Below are positions 47,233-56,598 of a stretch of 64,000 bases of DNA, one piece after another; within the stretch, counting starts at the first letter, position 1, and each line of letters begins with the position of its first letter. The notes under the pieces are model-generated. The model did not search any database. It was not told the origin of the DNA and saw only the letters and a program-made list of their open reading frames with translations. Both the position numbers and the translations under genes were made by a program. The DNA comes from Halomonas huangheensis (GTDB lineage: Bacteria > Pseudomonadota > Gammaproteobacteria > Pseudomonadales > Halomonadaceae), in NCBI RefSeq assembly GCF_001431725.1, contig NZ_CP013106.1, forward strand, positions 930,001-994,000, read 5' to 3'.

Positions 47233-47835
47233 ATGCGAGGAGCGGCTGTGGGGCAAGACTGGAGTATCATCCTGGCGCTGGCAGTGCTCGGATACCTGAG
47301 TGGCACCTGGCTGGGAGCGATCACTGTCTGCCGTCTTGCTCGGTTGCCTGACCCGCGCCTGACCGGGTCCAGCAATCCGGGGTTTTCCAACGTGCTGCGC
47401 CTGCATGGCAAGCGCCTTGCGTTGGCAACATTGCTGATCGATATGGCCAAGGGCTGGCCGGTGTTGCTGATGGGAATGGCGTTGGAGCTGGCTCCCTGGG
47501 GACTGGGAGTCGTAGGTCTAGGGGTACTGTTGGGCCACTGTTATCCGTTGTGGTATCACCTGCGCGGTGGCAAGGCGGTGGCCAGTGCGTTTGGCATCAT
47601 GTTGTTGCTGACGCCGGGAGTTGCCTTGATCTGTGCGTTGATCTGGGTGCTGCTGGCATGGCGGGTTCATACTGCAGCAGTTGCCTCCTTGACCAGCGCC
47701 TGTTTGGCACCGCTGATCAGTCTATGGCTGGCGCCGGATTTCGTCTGGGTCGTGGTGGCCTTTGCCATCCTGGTGCTGATCCGCCACGCGCTGAATATTC
47801 GACGCCTGCGTGATGGCAGCGAGCATCAGTTGTAG
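47233..47835 (+). CDS. plsY: glycerol-3-phosphate acyltransferase PlsY
   Basis: 200 residues, five membrane helices; uses acyl-phosphate to acylate glycerol-3-P. Motif 1 SSNPGFSNVLRL (usual form G-S-G-N-P-G-x-T-N, here with Phe-Ser), motif 2 GHCYPLWYHLRGGK, and the third motif near the C terminus. ATG at 47233; a GTG 15 bases on is an alternative. Divergent from folB across a 293-base gap with no other features. Confidence 0.9.
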   Translation: MRGAAVGQDWSIILALAVLGYLSGTWLGAITVCRLARLPDPRLTGSSNPGFSNVLRLHGKRLALATLLIDMAKGWPVLLMGMALELAPWGLGVVGLGVLLGHCYPLWYHLRGGKAVASAFGIMLLLTPGVALICALIWVLLAWRVHTAAVASLTSACLAPLISLWLAPDFVWVVVAFAILVLIRHALNIRRLRDGSEHQL

Positions 47836-47933
47836 CTCGAACTCGAATTCGAGCTGTAAGCGCTAAGCTGTAAGTAGCCCCACAGAGGCGAGCCAGGCGG
47901 CCCTGGATAGTCAGCGGTTCGCCGTTCGAGACT

Positions 47934-48000
47934 CGCTTACCGCTTACCGCTTACCGCTTACCGCTTACCGCTTACCGCTTACCGCTTACCGCTTACCGCT
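47934..48000. repeat. tandem 7-bp array, CGCTTAC unit (nine copies)
   Basis: Nine perfect CGCTTAC copies (47934-47996) plus CGCT. Upstream, at about 47850-47875, GTAAGCG/CTGTAAG fragments of the opposite orientation occur, so the transcript can pair with itself. Confidence 0.95.
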
Positions 48001-48003
48001 TTC

Positions 48004-48038
48004 CTCTTCCCTCTTCCCTCTTCCCTCTTCCCTCTTAC
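48004..48038. repeat. tandem 7-bp polypyrimidine array, CTCTTCC unit
   Basis: Four CTCTTCC copies and a final CTCTTAC, directly after the CGCTTAC array. The TAA stop codon of the minus-strand PfkB kinase lies inside the last unit. Confidence 0.92.
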
Positions 48039-48991
48039 AACCCCACATCCTCAGGCTTTGGCAGGGCGATATAGGCACCGGGACGCGTCACCGCATGGGC
48101 ACCGCAGCGGCAAGCCAGGCCAAGGGCTCGGTCGAGGAAGTCGGTGTCGTATTGCCAACCATCCGCCTGCCAGTCGTGCTCGGCGAGAGCTGCGAGCAGG
48201 CCGCCGATAAAGGCATCGCCACCAGCCGTTGTGTCGACTGCCTTCACTGCGGGAGGTGTCATGGATGTCATTCCGTGGGCGGTGTAGGCCTCTACCGAAC
48301 CGGGGCCATCCGTCACCACGATGAGCCGCACTCCTGCCGCCAGGCGCTGGGCGATCCAGTCCTCGCGGGGATGTTCGGCGCGTAGATGATCGAGTTCTTC
48401 GCTGGAAACCTTGACCAATGCGGCCTGGTCGATCAGTCGGGTAACCAGCGAAATATCGACGTGATGGTCCGGCCAGAGGTTGTGGCGCAGATTGGCATCG
48501 ACACTGACCAGGCTGCCAGAGCGATGCGCCATCTCGGTAATGGCCAGCGTTGTCTGAGCGATATCAGGATCTGTCAGACTATTACTGCATAGGTGAATGA
48601 TGGCCGGATTGGCGAAGACGCCAGCGGGCAGATGTTCGGTTCGGTAGAGCAGGTCGGCGGCGGGGGGGCGATAGAAGTCGAAGGTGCGTTCGCCACTGCT
48701 GTCTCGGGAGACAAAGGCCACACAGGTGCGTGCCAATTGCGTACGCACTACGCCACTGACATCGACACCATGGTGCCTGAGCTCCTGTTCAAGAAAATCG
48801 CCGAAATAGTCGGCGCCGAGCATGCCGAGAAAGCTGCTGGGGAGTCCGAGGCGAGCGCAGGCCACTGCGACATTGGCCGGAGCTCCACCGGCATAGGGGG
48901 TGAATGTCTCCGGCCCCTGCTGACGATCATCGCCGAGGCGACTGGAAAGCATATCGACGAGGGCTTCGCCGAAGGCTATGACTGGGGTCAT
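48035..48991 (-). CDS. PfkB-family sugar kinase (probable fructokinase)
   Basis: 318 residues, ribokinase fold. N-terminal FGEALVDMLS, YAGGAPANVAVACARLGL, and the PfkB signature 2 DTTAGGDAFIGGLLAAL. The FGE-A-L-D start and A-N-V-A pattern are typical of fructokinases. First of the downstream genes in a minus-strand sugar block; separated by 66 bases from the mutarotase. Its stop codon lies in a repeat array. Confidence 0.83.
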   Translation of the reverse strand: MTPVIAFGEALVDMLSSRLGDDRQQGPETFTPYAGGAPANVAVACARLGLPSSFLGMLGADYFGDFLEQELRHHGVDVSGVVRTQLARTCVAFVSRDSSGERTFDFYRPPAADLLYRTEHLPAGVFANPAIIHLCSNSLTDPDIAQTTLAITEMAHRSGSLVSVDANLRHNLWPDHHVDISLVTRLIDQAALVKVSSEELDHLRAEHPREDWIAQRLAAGVRLIVVTDGPGSVEAYTAHGMTSMTPPAVKAVDTTAGGDAFIGGLLAALAEHDWQADGWQYDTDFLDRALGLACRCGAHAVTRPGAYIALPKPEDVGL

Positions 48992-49057
48992 GCGGGATCT
49001 CCTGTTGTCTAGCCTGCGCGCCTCCCGCTTGTGGTGAGTGGAAGGCGTGGCGAATCA

Positions 49058-49996
49058 TCAGTCGTTGGTCAGCGACAGGGTGGTGCCGAGCATATGCTGG
49101 GCGCCAGGCACCATCCACACTGGATCGAGACGGGTGTTGGCGGACTCGATGCACAGAAAGCGCCTGGCGGTAAGAGGCGGAGTATCCGGGTGCACATTGT
49201 CACCGGGATTCCATACCACCACCGAGTCACTGTTCTGGCGGGCGACACGCATGCGGCGCTGGCCATCGTCGAGAGTGACCTCTGCGTTGCTGTGATAGAT
49301 GCGATCGACGCCGGAGCGCACACCAAGTTCGCCTTGCTGTTCGCTTTCGGCAAAGTCCTTGAGTTTGTCGAGATAACGAGCGCCGATGAGACCTTCTACG
49401 CGACAGGCGAAGACATCATCCACCGCCAGATAGCTATGCAGGGCTGCGGTCATCTTGATTGGCGTATCTCCGACATGCTCGGTGATCAGCTCGACATGCA
49501 GGCGCTGCGCATTGGCCTGGACCACCGCGCGCGGATGCAGTTGACTGTGCAGCCGCTCGGGCAACGACAGGTGAACCTCAATACCTTCTTCATGCTCATC
49601 GACGGCATCCAACTGCCAGTTGGCCTTGCGCGCCGGTCCATGCATCGGGCCTGAGCGGTCAGGAGACTCATCGGCAGTGTTCTCACTGGCAAACCAGGGC
49701 CAGCACAGTGGGATACCGCCACGAATCGCACCTGGAGCCTCCTGCGGCGTGGGCGTAACCCATAGCCAACCACCCGCGACCAGTGGATCATCAACACCAC
49801 TGTTGATGGTCGCCGGTTCGCCTGTGGCTCGCGCGTCTTCGGGCGCGGGAAGATAATGAAGCACCTGAGCGCCCTGCAATGAGATCGCCAACTGCCCCCA
49901 GATTTCATTGGCGACCCAGATTTCACGTCCGGCCCAGCTGACGATGCGCTGTCCTTCGGTGGCGTCAATCAGCGCCTTGAGTGATGCGGGAATCAT
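49058..49996 (-). CDS. D-hexose-6-phosphate mutarotase
   Basis: 312 residues, aldose-1-epimerase beta-sandwich of the YeaD type. Recognisable RGGIPLCWPWF, FASENT, LHSYLAVDD and DRIYHSNAEV segments with conserved His and Glu. Interconverts alpha/beta glucose-6-P, feeding Glk product into the Entner-Doudoroff pathway. Overlaps glk by four bases. Confidence 0.85.
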   Translation of the reverse strand: MIPASLKALIDATEGQRIVSWAGREIWVANEIWGQLAISLQGAQVLHYLPAPEDARATGEPATINSGVDDPLVAGGWLWVTPTPQEAPGAIRGGIPLCWPWFASENTADESPDRSGPMHGPARKANWQLDAVDEHEEGIEVHLSLPERLHSQLHPRAVVQANAQRLHVELITEHVGDTPIKMTAALHSYLAVDDVFACRVEGLIGARYLDKLKDFAESEQQGELGVRSGVDRIYHSNAEVTLDDGQRRMRVARQNSDSVVVWNPGDNVHPDTPPLTARRFLCIESANTRLDPVWMVPGAQHMLGTTLSLTND

Positions 49997-50961
49997 TCGA
50001 CCTCCTCGTTGTGGAGTGCCTCGGCGGCGCCCAGCAGCCCTGTCCAGGGCGCCTTGACCACGTGCACAGAGATGGCTTCATTGTACGGGCGCATGCGCCC
50101 TTTGGCACAGAAGGCATTGAGGAAGCCGCTGTGGGGAAGCCAGTCGATCAAGCGTGGCACGATGCCGCCACACAGATAGACACCACCTCTGGCGCCGATG
50201 GTCAGCGCGGCATCACCTGCCGTATCGCCGAGAATCTTGAGAAAGCGCAGGATGGTATCACGCCCGAGAGGGTCACCAGCATTGGCCGCTCGGGTAACCT
50301 CTGCCGGACTTGTCGCAGTGCTCGGTAGCCCCTCTATCTCGGCAAGGATCCGGTAGAGGTCCAGTAACCCCTGGCCACACAGCACACGCTCAACACTGAC
50401 GCGACCATAGCGGCGGTGGAAATGCTGATAGATTTCCAGCTCACGGTCATCGGTCGGTGCGAAGCTGGCGTGGCCGCCTTCGTTGGGTAGTGGAATCCAC
50501 GCGCGTCGAGCTGGAAAGACTCCGGCCATACCAAGCCCGGTGCCGGGGCCGATGACCAGGCGGGTGGCATGGTCGACAATTGCGCCCTGGTGGATGGTCA
50601 CCAGATCAGTGTCCGGCACATGCGGGACACCCAGCGCCTGACCCATGAAGTCGTTGATGACCTTGAACAGCTCAAGACCGAGCGCATCCTTCACTTCGGA
50701 CTTGGTGAAGTCCCAGTGATTGTTGGTCATCGTTACCCGTTCATCATGCACTGGGCAGGCGAAAGCCAGACAGGCCTCGCGCGGCGCCTGGTCACCGGTG
50801 GCACCAACGCGTTCGAGATAGTCCTGTACCGCCTCGACAACACCGGGATAATCAGCGCAAGGCAGAGTCAGAATGGAGTACGGATCGGTGGTGCCCGGTA
50901 GCACCAGCGCCAGACGGGCGTTGGTGCCACCGATGTCACCGATCAGAGCAGGGCGTGTCAT
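49993..50961 (-). CDS. glk: glucokinase
   Basis: 322 residues, E. coli-type Glk. GDIGGTNARLALV phosphate loop, WDFTKSEVKDAL, IGPGTGLGMAGVF and the C-terminal GARGGVYLCGGIVPRL. ATP-dependent glucose phosphorylation. Eleven bases after edd. Confidence 0.94.
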   Translation of the reverse strand: MTRPALIGDIGGTNARLALVLPGTTDPYSILTLPCADYPGVVEAVQDYLERVGATGDQAPREACLAFACPVHDERVTMTNNHWDFTKSEVKDALGLELFKVINDFMGQALGVPHVPDTDLVTIHQGAIVDHATRLVIGPGTGLGMAGVFPARRAWIPLPNEGGHASFAPTDDRELEIYQHFHRRYGRVSVERVLCGQGLLDLYRILAEIEGLPSTATSPAEVTRAANAGDPLGRDTILRFLKILGDTAGDAALTIGARGGVYLCGGIVPRLIDWLPHSGFLNAFCAKGRMRPYNEAISVHVVKAPWTGLLGAAEALHNEEVE

Positions 50962-50972
50962 TGGCGAATCTC

Positions 50973-52859
50973 TCAGGCGTCTTCGTCATGAATCTGGCTC
51001 TGCTGGCGTGCCAGGTCGTCTGCCTCGAAGCTGCCAAAGACCCCAGCGCCTTCCTCGGCCCGCATCGCGAGATGGCGGAAGCCGCCGAACAGTTCGCGTC
51101 CGAGACCGACGTGATAGTGGTCCAGCTCGGCGACGTGTTGTGGGCGATCCGCCCACTCGCGTGCATCGATCAGCACCTTGAGTTCTCCGCTGTCAGCGTC
51201 CAGGCGCACGACATCGCCGTCACGCAGGCGAGATAGCGGGCCACCATCGAGGGCTTCCGGCGTGATGTGGATAGCGGCTGGCACCTTGCCTGACGCCCCG
51301 GACATGCGGCCATCGGTGACCAGCGCGACGTGGTAGCCACGATCCTGAAGTACGCCGAGATAAGGCGTCAGCTTATGCAGCTCGGGCATGCCATTGGCCT
51401 TGGGCCCCTGGAAGCGCACAACGACAATGACGTCGCGATCCAGGTCACCGGATTCGAAGGACGCCTTGAGTTCATTCTGATCTTCGAAGATCTTGATGGG
51501 GGCCTCGACCACTCGATGCTGAGACTCCACCGCCGAGACCTTGATCACACCGCGGCCGAGATTGCCATCCAGCACATTGAGGCCACCAGTGGCAGCGAAG
51601 GGATTGGCGACCGGGCGCAGCACGTCCGGATCGAGGCTCTCGCTCGGACCTTCGCGCCATACCAGCTTGTCACCCTCGAGGAATGGCTCCTGGGTGTAGG
51701 CAGTCATGTCGGTGCCGAACACGGTCGGCAGGTCGCCATGAATCAGGCCGGTGCCCAGCAGCTCGCGGATCAGCAGACTCATGCCGCCAGCGGCCTGGAA
51801 ATGATTGATATCGGCCTGACCATTCGGGTACACCCGCGTCAGGCTCGGCACGGCGGCGGAGAGTTCCGCGAAGTCATCCCAGTTGATGGTGATGCCGGCA
51901 GCAGCCGCCATCGCGACCAGGTGCATGGTGTGGTTGGTGGAACCACCCGAAGCCAGCAGCCCTACCATGGCGTTGACGATGGCGCGTTCATCGATCTGGC
52001 GATAGAACGGACGATAATCTCCACCGGGCTCGGTATTGCGGACCGCCTGCTGTGTGGCAAAACGGGTTAATGCTTCACGCATTCCGGTGCCGGGGTTAAC
52101 AAAGGAGGACCCAGGCAGGTGCAGACCCATGAACTCCATCATCAACTGATTGGAGTTGGCGGTCCCGTAGAAGGTGCAGGTGCCGGGGCTGTGGTAAGAC
52201 TGGGATTCCGCCTCAAGCAACTCATCGCGCCCCACCTTGCCTTCAGCAAACAGCTGACGCACCCGGGCTTTTTCCTTGTTGGGCAAGCCACTGGGCATCG
52301 GACCGGCAGGGACGAACATGGCGGGTAGGTGGCCAAAACGTGCGGCACCGATAAACAGGCCCGGTACGATCTTGTCACACACGCCGAGGTAGAGGGCGGC
52401 GTCGAACATGTTGTGCGAGAGGCCGACGGCGGTGGACATGGCAATCACGTCGCGTGAGAACAGTGACAGCTCCATGCCCGGCTGGCCTTGGGTCACACCA
52501 TCACACATCGCGGGAACACCGCCAGCAAACTGTGCTGTTGAGCCCATCTGGCGCGCCGCGTCACGGATCACTTCGGGATAGGTTTCGAAGGGCTGGTGTG
52601 CCGAGAGCATGTCGTTGTAGGACGAGATGATGCCCAGGTTGGCGCTGTTCATCATCTTGAGCTGGTTCTTGTCATCGCTACCGCATGCCGCAAAGCCGTG
52701 GGCGAGGTTGCCACATGACAGCTCACTGCGATGCACTCCGCGCTGATGCTGATTCTCCATGCGCTGCTCGTAGAGCGCACGCCGCTCACGCGAGCGCTCA
52801 CGGATGCGTTCGGTCACGCGGGCGACGGTAGGGTCGAGCGAAGGTAATTGGCTAGCCAT
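50973..52859 (-). CDS. edd: phosphogluconate dehydratase
   Basis: 628 residues from the ATG at 52859 (an in-frame TTG two codons upstream is less likely). IlvD/Edd family with a 4Fe-4S cluster; cysteines in [13 protein letters not shown] and TCTFYG, plus [14 protein letters not shown]. Converts 6-phosphogluconate to KDG-6-P, first step of the Entner-Doudoroff pathway. First gene of edd-glk-mutarotase, with a HexR-type operator 140 bases upstream. The aldolase eda is not in the window. Confidence 0.95.
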   Translation of the reverse strand: MASQLPSLDPTVARVTERIRERSRERRALYEQRMENQHQRGVHRSELSCGNLAHGFAACGSDDKNQLKMMNSANLGIISSYNDMLSAHQPFETYPEVIRDAARQMGSTAQFAGGVPAMCDGVTQGQPGMELSLFSRDVIAMSTAVGLSHNMFDAALYLGVCDKIVPGLFIGAARFGHLPAMFVPAGPMPSGLPNKEKARVRQLFAEGKVGRDELLEAESQSYHSPGTCTFYGTANSNQLMMEFMGLHLPGSSFVNPGTGMREALTRFATQQAVRNTEPGGDYRPFYRQIDERAIVNAMVGLLASGGSTNHTMHLVAMAAAAGITINWDDFAELSAAVPSLTRVYPNGQADINHFQAAGGMSLLIRELLGTGLIHGDLPTVFGTDMTAYTQEPFLEGDKLVWREGPSESLDPDVLRPVANPFAATGGLNVLDGNLGRGVIKVSAVESQHRVVEAPIKIFEDQNELKASFESGDLDRDVIVVVRFQGPKANGMPELHKLTPYLGVLQDRGYHVALVTDGRMSGASGKVPAAIHITPEALDGGPLSRLRDGDVVRLDADSGELKVLIDAREWADRPQHVAELDHYHVGLGRELFGGFRHLAMRAEEGAGVFGSFEADDLARQQSQIHDEDA

Positions 52860-52999
52860 GGTCAACCTCGGTCTAATGAGAAATCACTGTACAAGTGCAC
52901 TGCTGGACCTTACCTGATGGCACCGGCACTTTTCGTATATGTAATTTTACCAAACAAAATTCCAGTTTCCTTCCCTTTCTACGATTCTTTGGTCGAGTT

Positions 53000-53014
53000 T
53001 GTAGTTTTATTACA
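53000..53014. promoter_or_regulatory. HexR-type operator upstream of edd
   Basis: TGTAGTTTTATTACA fits the palindromic HexR consensus TGTARTNNNATTACA exactly. It lies 141 bases upstream of edd. A half-site TGTAAT occurs closer at 52940-52945. HexR represses edd/glk genes and is released by KDPG. Confidence 0.75.
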
Positions 53015-53187
53015 GCGAAGGGTAAGCAAAAGTGGCAAATGGTATCTCACCGGCGGCAAGGCAGCTAAAGTCTGGCAGCCTGTGACAGGATCGCAAGGCT
53101 GTCTTGAATCGCTATCCATCCCGAGCTGGTCGGGTGCGCCAGCGGGAATACAGGGCCAGTGGAAATACAAGAGACGGAGAGAAGCCA

Positions 53188-54348
53188 ATGACGCAGCTCA
53201 GGTTGGAATGCATCAAGGCTGTGGCGGACATCAAGCCGTCGCACTGGAATGCCCTGGTCAGTGATGATCATCCTTTCCTGCGTCACGAGTTCCTGCATGC
53301 ACTGGAGAGCACGGGTGCGGTGGCCGCCGATACCGGCTGGTTGCCTGAGCACCGTACCTTGTGGCTAGGCGAGCGTCTGGTCGGCATTCTACCGTTTTAT
53401 CTCAAGAGGCACTCCTGGGGAGAGTATGTCTTCGACTGGGGATGGGCCGAAGCGTGGCAGAATGCCGGTGGCCGCTATTACCCCAAGGGGCTGAGTGCTA
53501 TTCCCTTTACCCCTGCACCAGGGCCGCGGCTGGCACTGGCAGAAGGGGTCGACAGGATGGCTGCCATGGAACTGTTGGCCACGAGCTGGGAGTCGGATGC
53601 GCGGCTGTCGAGCTGGCATCTGTTGTTCGCTGAGCCGAGTGAAGTTGCGGATTGGTGTCTAGCTCGGCCACAACTGGTCCAGCGCAGCGGAGTGCAGTTT
53701 CAGTGGCGAGATAGGGAATTCGGCGATTTCGAAGGCTACCTGGCGGCGATGAATTCGAAGCGTCGCAAGGAAATTCGCCGTGAGCGCCGGCGGGTGCGTG
53801 AGCAAGGCATCAGTCTACATCGCCTGAGCGGCAGCGAGATCAGCCACAGTGACATTCAGCATTTCCATCGCTGCTACCGCCTCACTTACCTCGAGCGTGG
53901 CCAGAGTGGTTATCTGAGTGAGGCATTCTTTCTGCGTCTGCTTGAGGACATGCCGCATGCACTGGTGCTTGTTCAGGCGCGTCATAGTGGTCAACCGGTT
54001 GCCGCAGCGCTGTGTCTGCAGGGCAGCCGCACGCTCTACGGCCGTTACTGGGGAAGCGAAGTAATGGCCGATTGCCTGCACTTCGAGACCTGCTATTACC
54101 AGGGTATAGAGCATTGCCTGCAGCAAGGACTGACGTGTTTCGACCCAGGAACCCAGGGGGAGCACAAGGTGTCCAGAGGCTTCGCGCCGGTAAGGCTGAC
54201 CTCCCTGCACTACATTGCCGACCCGCGCCTCAGCGATGCAGTGCTGGATTTCTGTCGTCGTGAGCATTCACATATCCAGGCATATGCCGGCAGTGCTGAG
54301 CAGGGGCTGCCCTTCCGTAGTGAAGCTGGTTTGAATGCTATGCCCTGA
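53188..54348 (+). CDS. FemAB-like GNAT acyltransferase (PF04339/DUF482)
   Basis: 386 residues from the ATG at 53188 (GAGAGAAGCC upstream); a longer in-frame start at 53104 is not supported. Contains PFLRHEFLHALESTG, YVFDWGWAEAWQ..GGRYYPKG, MNSKRRKEIRRERRRV and GRYWGSE, FDPGTQGEHKVSRGF, all hallmarks of the peptidogalycan/FemAB-like family. Function undetermined; possibly N-acyl transfer to amino acid or cell-wall precursor. Stands alone between edd and the sigma-54 regulator. Confidence 0.82.
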   Translation: MTQLRLECIKAVADIKPSHWNALVSDDHPFLRHEFLHALESTGAVAADTGWLPEHRTLWLGERLVGILPFYLKRHSWGEYVFDWGWAEAWQNAGGRYYPKGLSAIPFTPAPGPRLALAEGVDRMAAMELLATSWESDARLSSWHLLFAEPSEVADWCLARPQLVQRSGVQFQWRDREFGDFEGYLAAMNSKRRKEIRRERRRVREQGISLHRLSGSEISHSDIQHFHRCYRLTYLERGQSGYLSEAFFLRLLEDMPHALVLVQARHSGQPVAAALCLQGSRTLYGRYWGSEVMADCLHFETCYYQGIEHCLQQGLTCFDPGTQGEHKVSRGFAPVRLTSLHYIADPRLSDAVLDFCRREHSHIQAYAGSAEQGLPFRSEAGLNAMP

Positions 54349-54439
54349 CGATGTTGTCATTCCTGTGCAGGCGTGAAAGTGTAATGCGTTGAATCCCCAT
54401 CATCGAGGAAAGCGCTAGACTGCATATATCCAGTTATTT

Positions 54440-54459
54440 GCCGATATTCCGTAATCGGC
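54440..54459. promoter_or_regulatory. inverted repeat upstream of the sigma-54 regulator
   Basis: GCCGAT (54440-54445) and ATCGGC (54454-54459) flank 8 bases, 134 bases before the regulator gene. Could be an operator; no known consensus. Confidence 0.35.
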
Positions 54460-54592
54460 GTTATCCCATCGCCATCCCCATCTTGAATGTGGGACTGGTG
54501 CGGTGGGTTCCGGGGCAACAGCAATCAACAACTACCCTGGTCCAGGCCTGCCGCAAGAGCGGGCATCATGATCGGGGCGCGGGGGCGAACTG

Positions 54593-55978
54593 ATGAGTGG
54601 GTTGCAGCGCTGCTGTTGGTGGGTAGGTGATACTGGCGGGGAGTCTGCCCGTCTCTACGATGGTCTGGTAGCCAATGGCTGGAGCCTGGTGCCGTTACCG
54701 CTGCCGCTGGCGGATTGCCGAATTTCCGGTAAGGATGAATGCCGAGTGGGTGTTGTCACCCTGGCGGACCTTGAAGTGAATGATCTTCGGCAACTGGAGC
54801 CGTTGATGTTACGCAGCGCCAGGCCCTGGATCGTCGTGGGGTGTGACGCGGACCTGGAAGATCCCGAGAAGCGCCGAATCATTGCCCACCTCAGTCATGG
54901 CATGGTGACTCGAGAGGTGGATATCCTGAGGCTGTCGATACTGCTTGAGCATGGTGCTGATCTGGCACGCCTTCAGCAGCGTGAGCGTGAACTTCAGCAG
55001 ACCAGTCGCAGTCGTGATGAGCGGGATGATTATGAGTTTGTCGGCACCACGCCTGCCATGTGGGACCTGTTCAAGACCATCCGCAAGGTGGCAGCGGTAG
55101 ATGCACCGGTTTTCATCAGCGGCGAGTCCGGTACCGGCAAGGAACTGACCGCTCAGGCCATTCATGAGCGCTCTTCGCGCAGCTATCTGCCGTTCCATGC
55201 CATCAATTGTGGTGCCTTGCCGGAGCACTTGATCCAGTCCGAGCTGTTCGGCCACGAAAAGGGTGCCTTTACAGGGGCTTCTCAACGCAAGATCGGGCGT
55301 TTCGAGGCGGCGGACGGTGGCACTCTGTTTCTCGATGAGATCGGCGACCTGCCACTCGACCTTCAGGTCAATCTACTGCGCTTTCTTGAGACCCGAAGTA
55401 TACAGCGCGTTGGAGGGCTGGAGGATATTCCCGTGGATGTTCGAGTCCTCGCCGCGACCCATGTCAATCTGGAACGGGCGGTCGAAGAAGGGCGATTCCG
55501 TGAGGACCTCTTCCATCGTCTCAATGTCCTGCATATCCGGGTGCCGGCGTTGCGTGAACACACGGAAGACATCGAGATTCTGGCGCGTTTCTTCTTCGAG
55601 CGTTTCGCCAACGAGAAGGCGTCATGTCTCAAGGGGTTCTCGCGCGAAGCGTTGACGGTCATGCAGCGCTACCATTGGCCGGGCAACGTACGAGAGCTGA
55701 TCAATCGCGTACGCCGGGCGATGGTGATGTGTGAGAACCGACTGATCCAGCCTGAAGATCTTGGTATAGAGCGACGTGGACCCAACCGCCACCAGGTGAC
55801 TCTCGAGGAAGTCCGCGAAGCGGCCGAACGAGAGGCACTGCTTGCCGCTCTGGGCCGTAATCGCTACCGAGTCAATGCTGCTGCCACTGAGCTGGGTGTC
55901 TCACGAGTCACCATCTATCGCTTACTCGATAAACACGGTATTTCGCGCACACCACAGGAGGAAGCTTCCTTCGGTTGA
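54593..55978 (+). CDS. sigma-54-dependent Fis-family activator, VpsR-like
   Basis: 461 residues. N-terminal ~145 residues are a degenerate receiver-like domain resembling that of VpsR (no clear phospho-Asp pocket). Then AAA+ core: Walker A GESGTGKE (177-184), the sigma-54 contact loop GAFTGA (224-229), Walker B TLFLDEIGD (244-252), and R-finger region. The C terminus (NRYRVNAAATELGVSRVTIYRLL) is a Fis-type HTH. VpsR binds c-di-GMP and activates biofilm matrix genes in Vibrio; by analogy this should activate the adjacent sigma-54 promoter at 56467 and the Fap-like operon. The GAFTGA motif is intact, so it should be active. Confidence 0.88.
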   Translation: MSGLQRCCWWVGDTGGESARLYDGLVANGWSLVPLPLPLADCRISGKDECRVGVVTLADLEVNDLRQLEPLMLRSARPWIVVGCDADLEDPEKRRIIAHLSHGMVTREVDILRLSILLEHGADLARLQQRERELQQTSRSRDERDDYEFVGTTPAMWDLFKTIRKVAAVDAPVFISGESGTGKELTAQAIHERSSRSYLPFHAINCGALPEHLIQSELFGHEKGAFTGASQRKIGRFEAADGGTLFLDEIGDLPLDLQVNLLRFLETRSIQRVGGLEDIPVDVRVLAATHVNLERAVEEGRFREDLFHRLNVLHIRVPALREHTEDIEILARFFFERFANEKASCLKGFSREALTVMQRYHWPGNVRELINRVRRAMVMCENRLIQPEDLGIERRGPNRHQVTLEEVREAAEREALLAALGRNRYRVNAAATELGVSRVTIYRLLDKHGISRTPQEEASFG

Positions 55979-56327
55979 TGTCGGAAACGGGCTGCCTCCC
56001 GGCAGCCTGGTTCTTTGCTATCTGTAACGCTACTGAGACATCCTGTGTTGGGCGGTATCCCTCTCTGATTGATCTAAAAAACATCAACTATATCAATAGC
56101 CTGCCTCTACTCCGTCTGGCGGCAGTCGTTTGTTGTGGCCTGCCCCTGCGCCATAGAGCGCTGGATGATGCGCCGCTGTTACTGCGCTGACATCCATCCT
56201 TCCCCCGTCTTGTCCTCTTGACCGCAAACCCTTATGAGAAATGGTTTTTTCAAGCACTGAAGCCAGCCTTGTCTGGCTTTCAGCGGGATGTCTGGTCCAT
56301 TCTTGTTTCACTCTTGGCTTGATGTAG

Positions 56328-56339
56328 TCAACATGTTGA
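56328..56339. promoter_or_regulatory. palindrome, candidate enhancer site
   Basis: TCAACATGTTGA is a perfect 12-bp palindrome centred about 133 bases upstream of the -24 element, the usual distance for a sigma-54 enhancer. Binding protein assumed, not shown. Confidence 0.45.
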
Positions 56340-56439
56340 TATTAAAGAAAAATATTGTCTATCAAGCCGTTTGTGAATGACGGTGTCGTGGATGTTGTTT
56401 CATCTGCTTAACAGTTTCTGTTCAAGCAAAAATATAAAT

Positions 56440-56453
56440 TTGTTTAAAAACAA
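56440..56453. promoter_or_regulatory. palindrome adjacent to the sigma-54 promoter
   Basis: TTGTTT-AA-AAACAA, a 14-bp palindrome ending 14 bases before the -24 box. Its position is close for an enhancer; it may be an IHF/repressor site or a by-product of AT richness. Confidence 0.35.
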
Positions 56454-56466
56454 TTAGTTATTAAGT

Positions 56467-56482
56467 TGGCACGCGAATTGCT
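56467..56482 (+). promoter_or_regulatory. sigma-54 (-24/-12) promoter of the Fap-like operon
   Basis: TGGCAC, five bases, TTGCT (TGGCACGCGAATTGCT) is a full match to the sigma-54 consensus, correctly spaced, 117 bases before the first gene, on the plus strand. Downstream of a sigma-54 activator gene. Confidence 0.9.
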
Positions 56483-56483
56483 A

Positions 56484-56511
56484 TTGCTTGTGGAAAGAAT
56501 TGCTTGTGGAA
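56484..56511 (+). repeat. 12-bp direct repeat at the expected transcript start
   Basis: TTGCTTGTGGAA occurs at 56484-56495 and 56500-56511, a 16-base period, immediately downstream of the -12 box. Confidence 0.8.
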
Positions 56512-56598
56512 GGAAAGGTCATCGCAGGAATGAGAAAGGCAGTCGGTAGCAGGCAGGAGTGATCGCAGGACAACCACACCTCTATCGGAGGAACCGAA

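Larger units (their letters stand above)
55979..56598. other. long AT-rich control region of the Fap-like operon
   Basis: 620 bases with no supported gene. The segment 56330-56465 is distinctly AT-rich against a GC-rich background, as for a bendable enhancer or foreign-looking spacer. It contains two palindromes, a sigma-54 promoter and a direct repeat, listed separately. Confidence 0.7.

Noticed and set aside
47934..48038. Possible CRISPR array
   Set aside because: Repeat unit is only 7 bp with no spacers; no cas genes nearby.
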